Source: Fidelibacterota bacterium
GTDB lineage: Bacteria > Pseudomonadota > Alphaproteobacteria > Rhodospirillales > Rhodospirillaceae
Assembly: GCA_947476625.1 (NCBI GenBank)
Contig: CANJRA010000003.1
Location: forward strand, 64,821-128,820
DNA: 64,000 nt
Direction of reading: 5' to 3'
The translations under genes were made by a program, and so were the position numbers. Positions 43,595 to 53,341 of the stretch are shown piece after piece (positions within the stretch are counted from its first letter, which is position 1; every line of letters starts with the position of its first letter). The notes under the pieces are model-generated. The model ran no database searches, was not told where the DNA came from, and worked only from the letters and a program-made list of their open reading frames with translations.

Positions 43595-45751
43595 TTAGTG
43601 AGCCAAAGGGTCGGGGCGGAACTGAATCTGCACAGCCTTCGCGGTATCCCCAGTTTCACCACCCTCCTGATGATCTATGGTGACTGAACCGAACTCTGTC
43701 CACATTGAACGACCTTTCCATCCAGCCTTCGGATCGTCGATACGAACATCCATGCCGCGGGTATACATCCCCAACGGGTACGGCATGCGGAAGGTCAGGA
43801 ATTTATCAGCGCCAGGCGGCAAAGCAGCCACAGAGTCTGAATAGTCGGCCGGAACGAAGACGGTGTCTTTGCCAAGTCCCATGACGTTGTGATGGTCGAC
43901 AAACACGTTATACGCGTGATCTGCGACCGATCGGCCGTCCTTCATCTTCGGACCGGGCATGTCATAGAACTTCCAGCCTTCTTTACAATGCTGCCCTGTC
44001 GCTGTTGGTCCATTCAGGACTTTGCACTTGCGGCGATCAAAGCTGCCGACTTGGCCACTTGCGAAGGCAACCCAGACAACGCCATTCGAGTCAATGTCTC
44101 CACCGCGCGATACCAGAGCCGGGTAAGTGCCATCAGCCAGCTGAGGCGGCTCGTAGAATTCGGTGATGCAGGTTTCGGGCGCGTTAGCGCCCTTAGCTAA
44201 GCGATAAATGCCGCCCGGATAATAGGGAATATACTTGAAGAACCAGACGCTATCATCGGCGGGGCTGACGTTCATGCCGTAGGTATAGCCGCTGATTTGG
44301 GTATCTTTCTTCGGGTCGGGCGCCTTCACATCGGCCGGCGGAGGGGCAAACGGATTAACTGCCGCATTCCACGCGGCTTTATTCTGGTCGATCTTTCCGT
44401 CGCCATTAGTGTCGAGAACCATCGGACACCAACCCTGTGCTTTGTTGACGTCGCCGGTTTGGTCGTAAACCTTAGTATCAAGCCAGCCCATCACTTCGAA
44501 TTCGCCACTTGTGTAAACTACGTCCTTAGAGTCGATGGCGATGTGATGGCCCCCAAAGCAAACTGGCAAGTTCGTGATCTTGTCGTTATTTTTTGTGTCT
44601 ACCACGTTGATGACGCGGCCACCGCTCATTGGGAAGAGCTTGGCAAACTTGTTATTCGGATCGGAGCATGCGGCTTTCGGTGCTTCTTTTATCGTGCTGA
44701 GGTTTGCAAACCAGATGCGGTCCTTTTGATCCCGTGTCAAATGGTGCACAAGGCTGTCCTTGTCATGTGTAGATGCGGGCCAAGTACCAGGAACCGGAAA
44801 AGTCGAACTCTCGCCGGTTTTTGGATCGAATTTAATTACGTTACCGACCCATTGCGACATCCCATAGATTACGCCATTGGGGTTGCTCTCAGGATGACGG
44901 CGGTCGACGGAAACAACGTCGTGCATGAACGTTTGATCACCCACATCCCAGACGCTATAGACCGCGTTGCGTTCCACGCCGGTGGGGCGCGGCGGAGCCT
45001 GCGGTGGAACTGCGCCTTTGCGGATGCCGTCGGTCCAGTCCGCGAACATCTTCAAAGCCGGGGCACCCATACGCGACATATTATTGGTCATCGTGGCGGC
45101 ATTTTCCGAGCCATGGTCACCAAACGTAATATCGCCACGCTCGCGGGCTTTCTTGATACGCTCGCTCCAGGCTTCGATGCTGTTTCCGGTATCCGGCAGG
45201 TTGCGGGTTGCCGCATCACCGATTTGGTGGCAGTGACGGCAGCCTTCTTGCAACTGCGCCATCCATTGCTGCTGAGACTGCCACACCGGCGGTATGCCGT
45301 TGCCTTTGGGGCCTGTGCCGGGAAATTTATCTTTCGCGGGTACGTCCAACATCGCGTACCAGTAGTTTGCCGGATAGATCTGGGCGGCTGCCGCCGCATC
45401 GGCCGCAGGCTTCGCTTTGACGTTAACGATGCTGCCGGGTTTTGCTTTCACTAATTCTGAATCAGCCAGGCCGTATCCTCTGACAAAGATCGTGTAATTC
45501 GCAGTGGGCAAGTCTGGGATGACATATCGGCCCTGATTGTCGGTCGCGACGATCTTAATCAATCTTGTTTTCAGGTCCCTCGTTTCTGCAATTACCCACA
45601 CGCCGGCTTCCGGCCCCTTCGGACCAGTGACTTGGCCGCCGATGTCGTCCTTGTCAATCTGTACGCCATCTGCCGCAATGGCCGTGTTCAGCACCCCGAG
45701 AAACAGACATGCTGTGCCTGCTAATAGAAAACCTCTCAATTGATTTCGCAT
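43595..45751 (-). CDS. Exported haem-c / beta-propeller protein with CarboxypepD-like domain
   Basis: 718 residues with signal peptide (MRNQLRGFLLAGTACLFLGVLNTAIAA). Residues 35-115 form a carboxypeptidase-regulatory-like beta sandwich (IGGQVTGPKGPEAGVWVIAE, then DNQGRYVIPDLP). Around residue 170, GCRHCHQIG is one c-type haem CxxCH motif. The rest resembles a Vgb/SMP30-like propeller, with repeats such as GVIYGMSQWVGNVIKFDPKTGESSTF, and it includes an EF-hand-like DTNGDGKID loop. It is likely a periplasmic redox or lyase-type enzyme that binds haem and calcium. The substrate is unknown. It is monocistronic, with a terminator behind it. Confidence 0.8.
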   Translation of the reverse strand: MRNQLRGFLLAGTACLFLGVLNTAIAADGVQIDKDDIGGQVTGPKGPEAGVWVIAETRDLKTRLIKIVATDNQGRYVIPDLPTANYTIFVRGYGLADSELVKAKPGSIVNVKAKPAADAAAAAQIYPANYWYAMLDVPAKDKFPGTGPKGNGIPPVWQSQQQWMAQLQEGCRHCHQIGDAATRNLPDTGNSIEAWSERIKKARERGDITFGDHGSENAATMTNNMSRMGAPALKMFADWTDGIRKGAVPPQAPPRPTGVERNAVYSVWDVGDQTFMHDVVSVDRRHPESNPNGVIYGMSQWVGNVIKFDPKTGESSTFPVPGTWPASTHDKDSLVHHLTRDQKDRIWFANLSTIKEAPKAACSDPNNKFAKLFPMSGGRVINVVDTKNNDKITNLPVCFGGHHIAIDSKDVVYTSGEFEVMGWLDTKVYDQTGDVNKAQGWCPMVLDTNGDGKIDQNKAAWNAAVNPFAPPPADVKAPDPKKDTQISGYTYGMNVSPADDSVWFFKYIPYYPGGIYRLAKGANAPETCITEFYEPPQLADGTYPALVSRGGDIDSNGVVWVAFASGQVGSFDRRKCKVLNGPTATGQHCKEGWKFYDMPGPKMKDGRSVADHAYNVFVDHHNVMGLGKDTVFVPADYSDSVAALPPGADKFLTFRMPYPLGMYTRGMDVRIDDPKAGWKGRSMWTEFGSVTIDHQEGGETGDTAKAVQIQFRPDPLAH

Positions 45752-45983
45752 AATCTCTCACTTTTCAAAAATGTATAAATGGCCTCGATCTGCTGCGCGC
45801 GTGTTGTCGATCGCGAAATCGACCCCTGATATTGGCTGCGCAGATTTGTTTTTTTGACAATTCTAGAGAAATTTTTGGCATATCAATCAGTTCAGATTTT
45901 TGAAGTATTGCCTAAGCATTATGCGTGGCAAGAAGTGTTGCTCAGGTTTTCGGGCCACGACTTCGAAAACGCGACATCGTTTC

Positions 45984-46255
45984 TTAAAATGTTGAGCGTG
46001 CCATGTAAGGGGCGTTTTCGAAGTGATTGCTAGGGCGCCTCTTGGCCACCTCGAGCGGCTGCGGATTGAGCGAGAGAATATGCGCGCGTACGACACGCTT
46101 GCGCCGCACCAGATCCGCGCGCTCAAGCAGACGAATATGTTTTGAAACCGAATTCAGCGAGATCGCGAACGGTGCGGCCAGTTGCGTGACGCGCGGCGCG
46201 TCGGATCGGCCAGTGCCGCTAAAGTATGATCGAGGCCGGTTAGCTGCATTTTCAT
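45984..46255 (-). pseudogene. ArsR-type regulator remnant
   Basis: From ATG 46255 the frame reads [22 protein letters not shown], the classic ArsR opening. It then loses several residues and shifts frame, resuming as RVTQLAAPFAISLNSVSKHIRLLERADLVRRKRVVRAHILSLNPQPLEVAKR, the helix-turn-helix and wing. The missing piece is the helix normally starting ILxxL. After the domain the frame runs into unrelated sequence and stops at 45984. No neighbouring target gene is obvious. Confidence 0.75.
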
Positions 46256-46364
46256 ATATTTACCCAGGGTGAATAATATCTACGCCTGTGTTACTGTCAA
46301 CTTACTGGGGGCCAACCCCTCGGATAAAGTCGGCTCCTTTCGCGGAGCCCTTGGGGAGTTTGTG

Positions 46365-46931
46365 ATGGGCAAGACGGCGAAAGGTAAAGCCGCCAAAACC
46401 GATAAGGCATCATCCAAGATGCCCGGTAAGACGCTGACCAAACTTGGGAAAAAACCCCTGGTCGGTATTATCATGGGCAGCACCTCAGACTGGGAAACGA
46501 TGCGCCACACAGCCGAGATCCTGGCCGATTTGCGCGTGCCCTTCGAAGCCCAAGTGGTCTCGGCGCACCGCACGCCCGACCGACTTTATGAGTATTCTAA
46601 AAAGGCCGAGACCCGCGGCTTTCAGGTGATCATCGCCGGCGCCGGGGGTGCCGCGCATCTTCCCGGCATGACGGCGGCCATCACGTCCCTGCCCGTCCTC
46701 GGCGTCCCCGTAGAAAGCAAAACGCTGCAAGGTTTGGACAGCCTCTTGTCGATCGCACAGATGCCGGCCGGCATTCCTGTTGGCACGCTCGCCATCGGCA
46801 AAGCCGGCGCGAAAAATGCCGCGCTGCTGGCCGCTGCGATTCTAGCGCTTCACGACGAAGCTCTGGATCTGCGGCTCAAAGCGTGGCGCAAAAAGCAGGC
46901 TGCCGGCGTCGGCAAAAATCCCGCAGCCTAA
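46365..46931 (+). CDS. purE: N5-carboxyaminoimidazole ribonucleotide mutase
   Basis: Catalyses the mutase step of purine synthesis (N5-CAIR to CAIR). Core motifs: [52 protein letters not shown] and [31 protein letters not shown] 46365 follows GGGGAG and gives 188 residues. The first 30 ([19 protein letters not shown]) are a basic extension not found in most PurE. The open frame starts earlier, but that part has no support. purK begins 23 bases after its stop. Confidence 0.93.
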   Translation: MGKTAKGKAAKTDKASSKMPGKTLTKLGKKPLVGIIMGSTSDWETMRHTAEILADLRVPFEAQVVSAHRTPDRLYEYSKKAETRGFQVIIAGAGGAAHLPGMTAAITSLPVLGVPVESKTLQGLDSLLSIAQMPAGIPVGTLAIGKAGAKNAALLAAAILALHDEALDLRLKAWRKKQAAGVGKNPAA

Positions 46932-46954
46932 ATCTCATTATCACCGTATCAGCG

Positions 46955-48052
46955 ATGCATCGTCTTCAGCCCGGCACAACTATTGGAATTCTCGGCAACG
47001 GCCAACTGGGCCGCATGCTGTGCCTCGCCGCCGCGCGTTTGGGGTATCGCACGCACGTATTCGGTCCTGAAGCCGACAGTCCGGCCGAACACGTCGCCAC
47101 ATATTCTACGGTCGCCGATTACACCGACGAAACCGCATTGGCGGCATTTTCATCCGCCGTTGGTGTCGTGACATTTGAATTTGAGAATGTCCCCGCCAGT
47201 GCCGCCGCCTACCTCGCCGCTCACGTTCACGTACGTCCGACATGGAAAGCGCTGAAGGTCTGTCAGGACCGCATCAAGGAAAAACAATTCTTCGCATCCA
47301 TCGGCGCCGCCACCCCGCCTTGGCGCGGTGTCAATACGCATAGTGATTTGGATATCGCGATTAAGGAAATCGGTGCGCCTGCGGTCTTGAAAACCGCGCG
47401 CTTTGGTTACGACGGCAAAGGCCAGGCAAAAATTCTCGCCGAGGCCGACACCGGCGCCGCCTGGGCCGCCATTACAGGCGGAAAAAACCCGACACCCAAA
47501 AACACCTTCGCTGTGCTGGAAGGATTCGTCGATTTCATCTGCGAGATTTCCGTCATCGCCGCGCGCGGCCAGGACAGAAATGTCGTCTGCTTCGAACCAT
47601 CCGAGAACGTGCACGCCAATCACATGCTTGCAACGTCGACAGTGCCCGCGCGCATCGCACCGGCGACAGCGGCGCATGCGATCGATATCGCCACACGCGC
47701 CATCAAGGCGCTCGATCTTGTCGGCCTGCTCGCGGTTGAAATGTTCGTCACCTCGTCCGGCGCAATCCTGTGCAACGAGATGGCGCCGCGCCCGCATAAT
47801 TCGGGCCATTGGACTCAGGACGCCTGCGGCACCAACCAGTTCGAACAGATGATCCGCGCCGTCGCCGGCCTGCCGCTCGTCGATCCCGCGCGCCATGCCG
47901 ACGCCGTGATGCGCAATCTGGTGGGTGAAGACGTCAACAACATCGACGGTTACCTCGCCGATCCCGCCGCGCATGTCCATCTTTACGGCAAAGCCGAGGC
48001 CCGCCCCGGACGCAAGATGGGGCACGTCAACATTCTTAAGGCGAAAACTTAG
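46955..48052 (+). CDS. purK: N5-carboxyaminoimidazole ribonucleotide synthase
   Basis: ATP-grasp enzyme that carboxylates AIR with bicarbonate, making the substrate of PurE. It shows GTTIGILGNGQLGRMLCLAAARLGY, KTARFGYDGKGQAKI, VEMFVTSSGAILCNEMAPRPHNSGHWTQDAC and TNQFEQMIRAVAGLPL. The ATG at 46955 gives 365 residues, the usual length. It converges with the TonB-receptor remnant, the stops overlapping by four bases. Confidence 0.95.
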   Translation: MHRLQPGTTIGILGNGQLGRMLCLAAARLGYRTHVFGPEADSPAEHVATYSTVADYTDETALAAFSSAVGVVTFEFENVPASAAAYLAAHVHVRPTWKALKVCQDRIKEKQFFASIGAATPPWRGVNTHSDLDIAIKEIGAPAVLKTARFGYDGKGQAKILAEADTGAAWAAITGGKNPTPKNTFAVLEGFVDFICEISVIAARGQDRNVVCFEPSENVHANHMLATSTVPARIAPATAAHAIDIATRAIKALDLVGLLAVEMFVTSSGAILCNEMAPRPHNSGHWTQDACGTNQFEQMIRAVAGLPLVDPARHADAVMRNLVGEDVNNIDGYLADPAAHVHLYGKAEARPGRKMGHVNILKAKT

Positions 48053-49308
48053 TTCACCCAGTTGACGCTGATGCCGAAGGTGCGCGGACGCAACGGTGTC
48101 ACTTGCGATACACGCCCCAGCGAAAACGGATTCCCGAAGGCATGCGTGTTCGCCCGGTTGTCGAGCACGTTGTTGATATACAACGCCACGCGTGTTCCAC
48201 CCTGCTGCACGCCGAAACGCATATTGACCGCCTGATAGTCGTGAACCACCGCGTCCGGCCCCGTATTGTTTGTCAGACGCGCACTGCCGACAAAATCTGC
48301 TTTGACATTCGCAAAGCCGGTCAAGTTAGCGCTAATAGGATGTTCGTATTGCCCCGCCAATGTCAGTGCGAGTTTAGAAAGCACCGGCAGACGGTTGGCA
48401 CTGATGATGGTGGCCAGCACGTTTATTTCGATCAGCTCCAGACGACTCCACGCGAAGTTCGCGATCAAATGAACATGCTCGTTAGGCACGTACAGCGTTT
48501 CGATCTCGAAGCCCGGCGTGAGCACATCGCCAAGGTTCGCGGTAAACGATAGGCCGTTTAACCGGGCCAGATCGGCCTGCGTGTTGCTCCAAACCGAATA
48601 AAAAGCCGAGGTACTGATGCTCAGCGACTGATTGAGAAAAGTCGACTTCGAGCCCAACTCAAAATTCCACAAACTATCGGATGCGAAGTTCGACACGGTC
48701 AGCCGCGAATTTCTGCCCGGCGCAACCACGCGCGAATCAATGTTGATCCCGCCCAACCTGAACCCTTGCGCAACCCTTGCGTAAAATAAGTGGCTCGGAT
48801 TGGCGCGGTACGCGATCGAGGCGCGCGGCGTGACACCGGTTCTTGAATTTACGCCCACGGCGTCCAGCGGGCCGATGTCGATCAACTCGGAATTATTGGC
48901 CGCCGCGTCCAATACCCCGTGATAAAGCCGCATACCGCCGGTGACCGTTACTTTCTGCGTCAGGGCATAAGACACTTCCCCAAACAGCGCCAGTTCGGTG
49001 CCGGAGTCATGGCGATTTTTAAGATAGAAAACACCCGTCGGGGGCGTCATGCGCAGCAGCGTCAACTGACTGACGTTGTCGGCCGCACGATGAGAAATAA
49101 AAGCACACGCCAGCCATTCGATGCTCGTCCCTGGAAGCGAGGCCAGCCGCGTCTCGTGATTGATCGTGCGATAGCGACCGTGCTGATCGAAAGCCGTCGC
49201 CGACGGCGGCCGCCACGCCAAGAACGGCAGCGCCTGCGAGGCGTCATAGCGCGTGATCACCTTTTGCGCGATCCATGCCGTGGATGATGTCAGGTCGGCC
49301 TGTGATTA
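48049..49308 (-). pseudogene. TonB-dependent receptor, C-terminal barrel fragment
   Basis: About 410 codons of outer-membrane beta-barrel: GEVSYALTQKVTVTGGMRLY, ARVAQGFRLGGIN, ALYINNVLDNRANTHAFG and the terminal strand TFGISVNWVN. The signal peptide, TonB box, plug domain and first half of the barrel are absent. Upstream codons remain barrel-like (STAWIAQKVITRYDA) up to a TAA at about 49308, where the aminotransferase gene begins to read. A deletion or rearrangement has removed the 5' half. The fragment cannot form a receptor. Confidence 0.78.
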
Positions 49309-50469
49309 AGTCCGCTTCACCCCTGCCCGCCACTTCGCGAGGCGCGTACACGCCTCTTCCATATCCTCGGTCGATCCGGCAAAGGAAAACCGCACAAAGC
49401 GGTGGCCGACGAAGGTATCGAAGTCCACGCCGGGCGTCGTCGCGACACCGGCCTCGTTGAGAATGCGTTTGCACAGCGTCGGCGAATACTCGCCAAAGTC
49501 GGACGCATCCGCATAAATATAAAATGCGCCGTCAGCCGGCGCGAAACGCTCGAAGCCGCTTTCGGGCAAACGCCGCAACAAGACATCGCGGTTGCGCGCA
49601 TAGCGCGCGACGTTGGCATCCAACTCGTCGCCGCAATCGAATACCGCGATGCCGCCGTGCTGCGAGACGGCGGGCGGCGAGATGAAGAGGTTTTGCGCCA
49701 GACATTCCACCGGGCGCTTGAGATCGGGCGGCACCACGAGCCACCCCAGCCGCCATCCGGTCATGCTGAAATATTTCGAAAAGCTGTTCACCACATACAC
49801 GCTCTCGGACAAGCCCACCGCGGTCGTGGCTTTCGCGCCATAGGTGATGCCGTGATAAATTTCATCGGACACAAGGCGGACGCCGTGCCGGTCGCAGAAA
49901 TCCACCAGCGCGCGGAATTCGTCGGGCGGCACCACCGAGCCCGTGGGGTTGGCGGGGCTTGCGAGAATGAGCCCGTCCGGCAGCTTGGACATTTTCTTCA
50001 AGTGATCGACGGTCGGCTGGTAGTGCGTCGCGCCGTCGACTTGGATCAACTCCGGCACGATGCCGAGACTGGTAAGAATATGACGGTAGGCCGGATACCC
50101 CGGCGCCGCCAACGCCACACGGTCGCCGACTTCAAAGGCACTCAGGAATGCGAGGATGAAGCCACCCGAAGATCCCGTGGTAGCAAAAATACGATCGGGC
50201 GAAACATCGACCCCGTACATGTCGCGGTAATGCTCGGCGATGCGCCCGCACAACACCGGCAGTCCACCCGCAACTGTGTAGCCCAAAGGATCGCCACCCA
50301 AAATCTGCGCAACCTTTTGCGCGGCGGCTTTTGGGATTCCCGTCGAAGGCTGCCCGACTTCCAGGTGAATGATGCTGCGTCCTGCTGCCTCCAACGCGGC
50401 GGCATCGCGCATGACATCCATCACCATAAAGGGAGGAACCAATCCGCGCTGCGCGATTTTAATCGCCAT
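49306..50469 (-). CDS. PLP-dependent class I/II aminotransferase
   Basis: 387 residues of the aspartate-aminotransferase fold type I. Visible are the N-terminal IIHLEVGQPSTGIPKAA, TTGSSGGFILAFLSAF (phosphate cup), ASPANPTGSVV and LVSDEIYHGITYG. The PLP lysine lies in VNSFSKYFSMTGWRLGWLV, and the C-terminal FVRFSFAG holds the carboxylate-binding Arg. The amino donor is unknown. The GGT-like lipoprotein gene ends two bases upstream, so they form an operon. The end of this gene abuts the truncated receptor. Confidence 0.93.
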   Translation of the reverse strand: MAIKIAQRGLVPPFMVMDVMRDAAALEAAGRSIIHLEVGQPSTGIPKAAAQKVAQILGGDPLGYTVAGGLPVLCGRIAEHYRDMYGVDVSPDRIFATTGSSGGFILAFLSAFEVGDRVALAAPGYPAYRHILTSLGIVPELIQVDGATHYQPTVDHLKKMSKLPDGLILASPANPTGSVVPPDEFRALVDFCDRHGVRLVSDEIYHGITYGAKATTAVGLSESVYVVNSFSKYFSMTGWRLGWLVVPPDLKRPVECLAQNLFISPPAVSQHGGIAVFDCGDELDANVARYARNRDVLLRRLPESGFERFAPADGAFYIYADASDFGEYSPTLCKRILNEAGVATTPGVDFDTFVGHRFVRFSFAGSTEDMEEACTRLAKWRAGVKRT

Positions 50470-50471
50470 GC

Positions 50472-51899
50472 TTATCGCCTCCGCTCAATAGCGAGCATGT
50501 ATCCGGCGCTGCGCGGATCGTTTTTCACTTCGCAGCGGACAACGTTCTTCGCGTCGGTATTGCAGGTCAGCGCGTTGACGAGGCCGGAGCGCGCCTCGAA
50601 CTTGTCCGGAAAGGGCATCGCTTCGGCGGCCGTGCGGCCATCGACGACGGCACGCGTCACAGCCGCCGCGCGCGCCACGGCGCCAGGTCCGGCCGCCGAC
50701 AGCGCGAACATGAATTCGTTTTTCTCATGATTGATCGCAATCACAGGCGCCAAGGTTTGCGTGTCCGCGCCGGGTGCATCGGGCGCGGGCGCCAACAAAA
50801 ATCCAACGCCGGAGGGCATGATGCCGAGACCAAAGGGTTTGCCCATACTCAGCGCGCACGCCACCGCACTGCCGGTAGAATCTTCGACAACGAAGCTGGT
50901 TGCGCCCGATGGTACGGCTGCGGTGGTTGTGACAGGTGTTGGCTTTGCGAACGCTTTCAGGAAGTCGCCGCCCGCCATTTTTGTCGTCAGCGCATATATG
51001 CGCGTCGTGCCTTCATCCACACCCGCCGGCGCACTCCATTGCGGTACAAAATCGCGCAAATCATTGGCGGTAATGACACGACCTGCGGCGGCAATCGCGC
51101 CTTCCACTTCGCTGCCCAGCATCCCCGTATTCAAATCATTCGCACCGCGCGCGCGGATGCGGCTCAGAATGATGGCGAGATCGGCTTGCTTCAATCCATT
51201 GCCGGCTTGCAGCATCTGGCGGCGCGGCGTCATGAAGGCTTTGAGTGCGTTGGGATCATTCGTCAGCGCTTCACCGTCGCCCGCAAGATCACGCGCAAAA
51301 GCCCGCGACACAGGATGGCCGAAGCGCGCCAGATTTTCCGCCGGCGCTACAACCTGCGCCCACGGCAACTTGCCGTATTTGGCATGCAGCGCGAGCAGAC
51401 CGCGCGCCAGCGCCGGTATCGCCGCGCGGAACCGCGCAGCGCCGTCGTCGGCCGAGGCTCGCGCCGTGAAGTCGAGCGCCTCGGTTGTTCCACTGATGGC
51501 ATCATGCACGATACACGCACCACCGCCGCCCAATCCGGCAGACGACGGCAATGTGACGGCCAGTGCAAAACCCAATGCCACGGCAACGTCGGCGGCGTTG
51601 CCCGCGGACTGGAAGATTTTCTGCCCGACGACAGCGGCTTCGGGCTCGTCCGCCGCCAACAGGCCGACAAAGCGCCGGTCCGGCTTCGAATCACCGGCCC
51701 CGAATTGCAGTTTTATGTCGGGCAATTCGCCACATCCGGCTAGTAACGCACTCATTACAACCACGACAGAGCCCGAAAAAAGGCGTCGGGACCATGCCGG
51801 AAAATGCCATAATCCGGCGGCATCCAGGAGGGCGGCGGACCGGGAGGACGGTTCAGCCGCGCAATGTTCAACCTTCACCAATGAAGTCCCGTGACCCAT
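50472..51899 (-). CDS. Gamma-glutamyltransferase-like lipoprotein, active site altered
   Basis: Up to 475 residues. A hydrophobic stretch ends in the lipobox SALLAGC, so it is probably a lipoprotein processed at that cysteine. The true start may be a later codon than 51899, since the opposite-strand protease gene starts at 51891. The mature part follows the Ntn-hydrolase gamma-glutamyltransferase layout (LPSSAGLGGGGACIVHD, then LARGLLALHAKYGKLPW). Where GGTs have the catalytic Thr-Thr-His, here it reads GATSFVVEDSTG, so the nucleophile position appears to be Ala or is shifted by one. Autoprocessing and transferase activity are doubtful. Confidence 0.75.
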   Translation of the reverse strand: MGHGTSLVKVEHCAAEPSSRSAALLDAAGLWHFPAWSRRLFSGSVVVVMSALLAGCGELPDIKLQFGAGDSKPDRRFVGLLAADEPEAAVVGQKIFQSAGNAADVAVALGFALAVTLPSSAGLGGGGACIVHDAISGTTEALDFTARASADDGAARFRAAIPALARGLLALHAKYGKLPWAQVVAPAENLARFGHPVSRAFARDLAGDGEALTNDPNALKAFMTPRRQMLQAGNGLKQADLAIILSRIRARGANDLNTGMLGSEVEGAIAAAGRVITANDLRDFVPQWSAPAGVDEGTTRIYALTTKMAGGDFLKAFAKPTPVTTTAAVPSGATSFVVEDSTGSAVACALSMGKPFGLGIMPSGVGFLLAPAPDAPGADTQTLAPVIAINHEKNEFMFALSAAGPGAVARAAAVTRAVVDGRTAAEAMPFPDKFEARSGLVNALTCNTDAKNVVRCEVKNDPRSAGYMLAIERRR

Positions 51900-53303
51900 A
51901 GCGTTTCCGCCGTACCGCGTTTACCGAAATTCCGCACCGCCCATCTCTGGATCACGGCGTCTTTAGTCGCCTTGACGATTGGTACAAGCGGGGTCGCGCA
52001 GGCGCAAGACTTCAGTATCGGCACGGTGCTCGACGACACCGAAATCGGTGCAACCTTGAATGCCTATGCCCGCCCGTTGCTGCTCGATGCCGGCATTGCG
52101 CCCGAGAATATTGCTATTCACATGGTCGTGGACGACAGCATGAATGCCTTCGCGACACAGGGCAACAATGTCTATTTCCACACCGGGCTGCTGCTGCGCG
52201 CGAAGAACTCGAATGAAGTCATCGGCGTCATGGCCCACGAATTCGGCCACATCGCCGCCGGGCACGTGGTTCTGGTAGCGAGCGATCTCGCGGGTGCGAC
52301 GACGATCTCGCTTCTGTCGACGTTGCTCGGCGTCGCAGCCGGCATCGCGAGCGGAAACCCTGAGGTCGGCATGGCCGTCATGATGGGCGGCCAGCGCGCC
52401 GCCATTGGCGAGTTCCTCAGTTTCAGTCGGGGCCAGGAAGCCCGCGCCGACCAGTTTGCGCTTAAAACGCTCGCCGATACCCATCAGTCGGCGCAGGGCC
52501 TTTACAACTTTTTCCAGCGCCTCGCGGGCGAAGAACGCATGATCACCGACAACCGCGACCCGTACATCCGCACTCACCCGCTGAATTCCAACCGCATGGA
52601 CGCGATTCAATCGGCGATGGCTTCGTCGCCTTATACAAACGTACAGCTCGATCCAGACCTGGAGCGGCAGCACCGGCGCATGCTGGCGAAGTTGTTTGCC
52701 TTCCTGAAACCGCAAATCACGACGCTGCAGCGCTACCCGGCCTCGGACAAAAGCATCGAGGGCCGCTACGCTCGCACCATCGCCTATTATCGCCGCGGAC
52801 AGTTCAAGGAAGCCTTTCCGCTGGTGGAAAGCCTCCTCAAAGACGCGCCGCAAGATCCGTACTTCTGGCAGATCAAAGGCGACATGGAAAAGAGCCGCAG
52901 CCATGTCGAGGAGGCGATTGTCGCCTACCGCGAAGCCATCCGTTATTTGCCCGACGCACCCGAAATCCTGACCTCTTACGCCCACGCCACCGTCGAAAGC
53001 GGCAAGCCCGAATACGCTGCCGAGGGCCAGGCCGCCCTCAAACGCGCCCTTGCTATCAAACCCGATAGCCCCGATACCTGGGACATGTTGGCTAGGTCTT
53101 ATGCCCAAAACGGCCAAACCGGCCTTTCGGCCTATGCCGCCGCGGAACGGGCGATTCTGACGGGCGAATTCGGAGATGTGGCCCGTTACAGTAACCAAGC
53201 CGAGAAATTGCTCGAAAAAGACACGCCGACTTGGTATCGCCTACAGGATATAAAGGTCCTGGCGCAAAACTATCTCCGCGAGATGCGGGATAAGCGCCGT
53301 TAG
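51891..53303 (+). CDS. Periplasmic M48 metallopeptidase with TPR repeats (BepA-like)
   Basis: 470 residues: signal peptide (ending GVAQAQ), an M48 protease domain with zinc motif HEFGH at residues 116-120 and the third ligand in SRGQEARADQFAL, then TPR helices from about residue 290 (ARTIAYYRRGQFKEAFPLVESLL). The build matches BepA/YfgC, which in E. coli degrades or helps assemble outer-membrane proteins such as LptD. The start is GTG 51891, divergent from and overlapping the called GGT start. A DsbA-like gene follows 38 bases downstream, which fits an envelope quality-control unit. Confidence 0.9.
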   Translation: MTHSVSAVPRLPKFRTAHLWITASLVALTIGTSGVAQAQDFSIGTVLDDTEIGATLNAYARPLLLDAGIAPENIAIHMVVDDSMNAFATQGNNVYFHTGLLLRAKNSNEVIGVMAHEFGHIAAGHVVLVASDLAGATTISLLSTLLGVAAGIASGNPEVGMAVMMGGQRAAIGEFLSFSRGQEARADQFALKTLADTHQSAQGLYNFFQRLAGEERMITDNRDPYIRTHPLNSNRMDAIQSAMASSPYTNVQLDPDLERQHRRMLAKLFAFLKPQITTLQRYPASDKSIEGRYARTIAYYRRGQFKEAFPLVESLLKDAPQDPYFWQIKGDMEKSRSHVEEAIVAYREAIRYLPDAPEILTSYAHATVESGKPEYAAEGQAALKRALAIKPDSPDTWDMLARSYAQNGQTGLSAYAAAERAILTGEFGDVARYSNQAEKLLEKDTPTWYRLQDIKVLAQNYLREMRDKRR

Positions 53304-53341
53304 AGCCACCTACGCTATCCTCTCTGAAAAGGAACGTCCCC

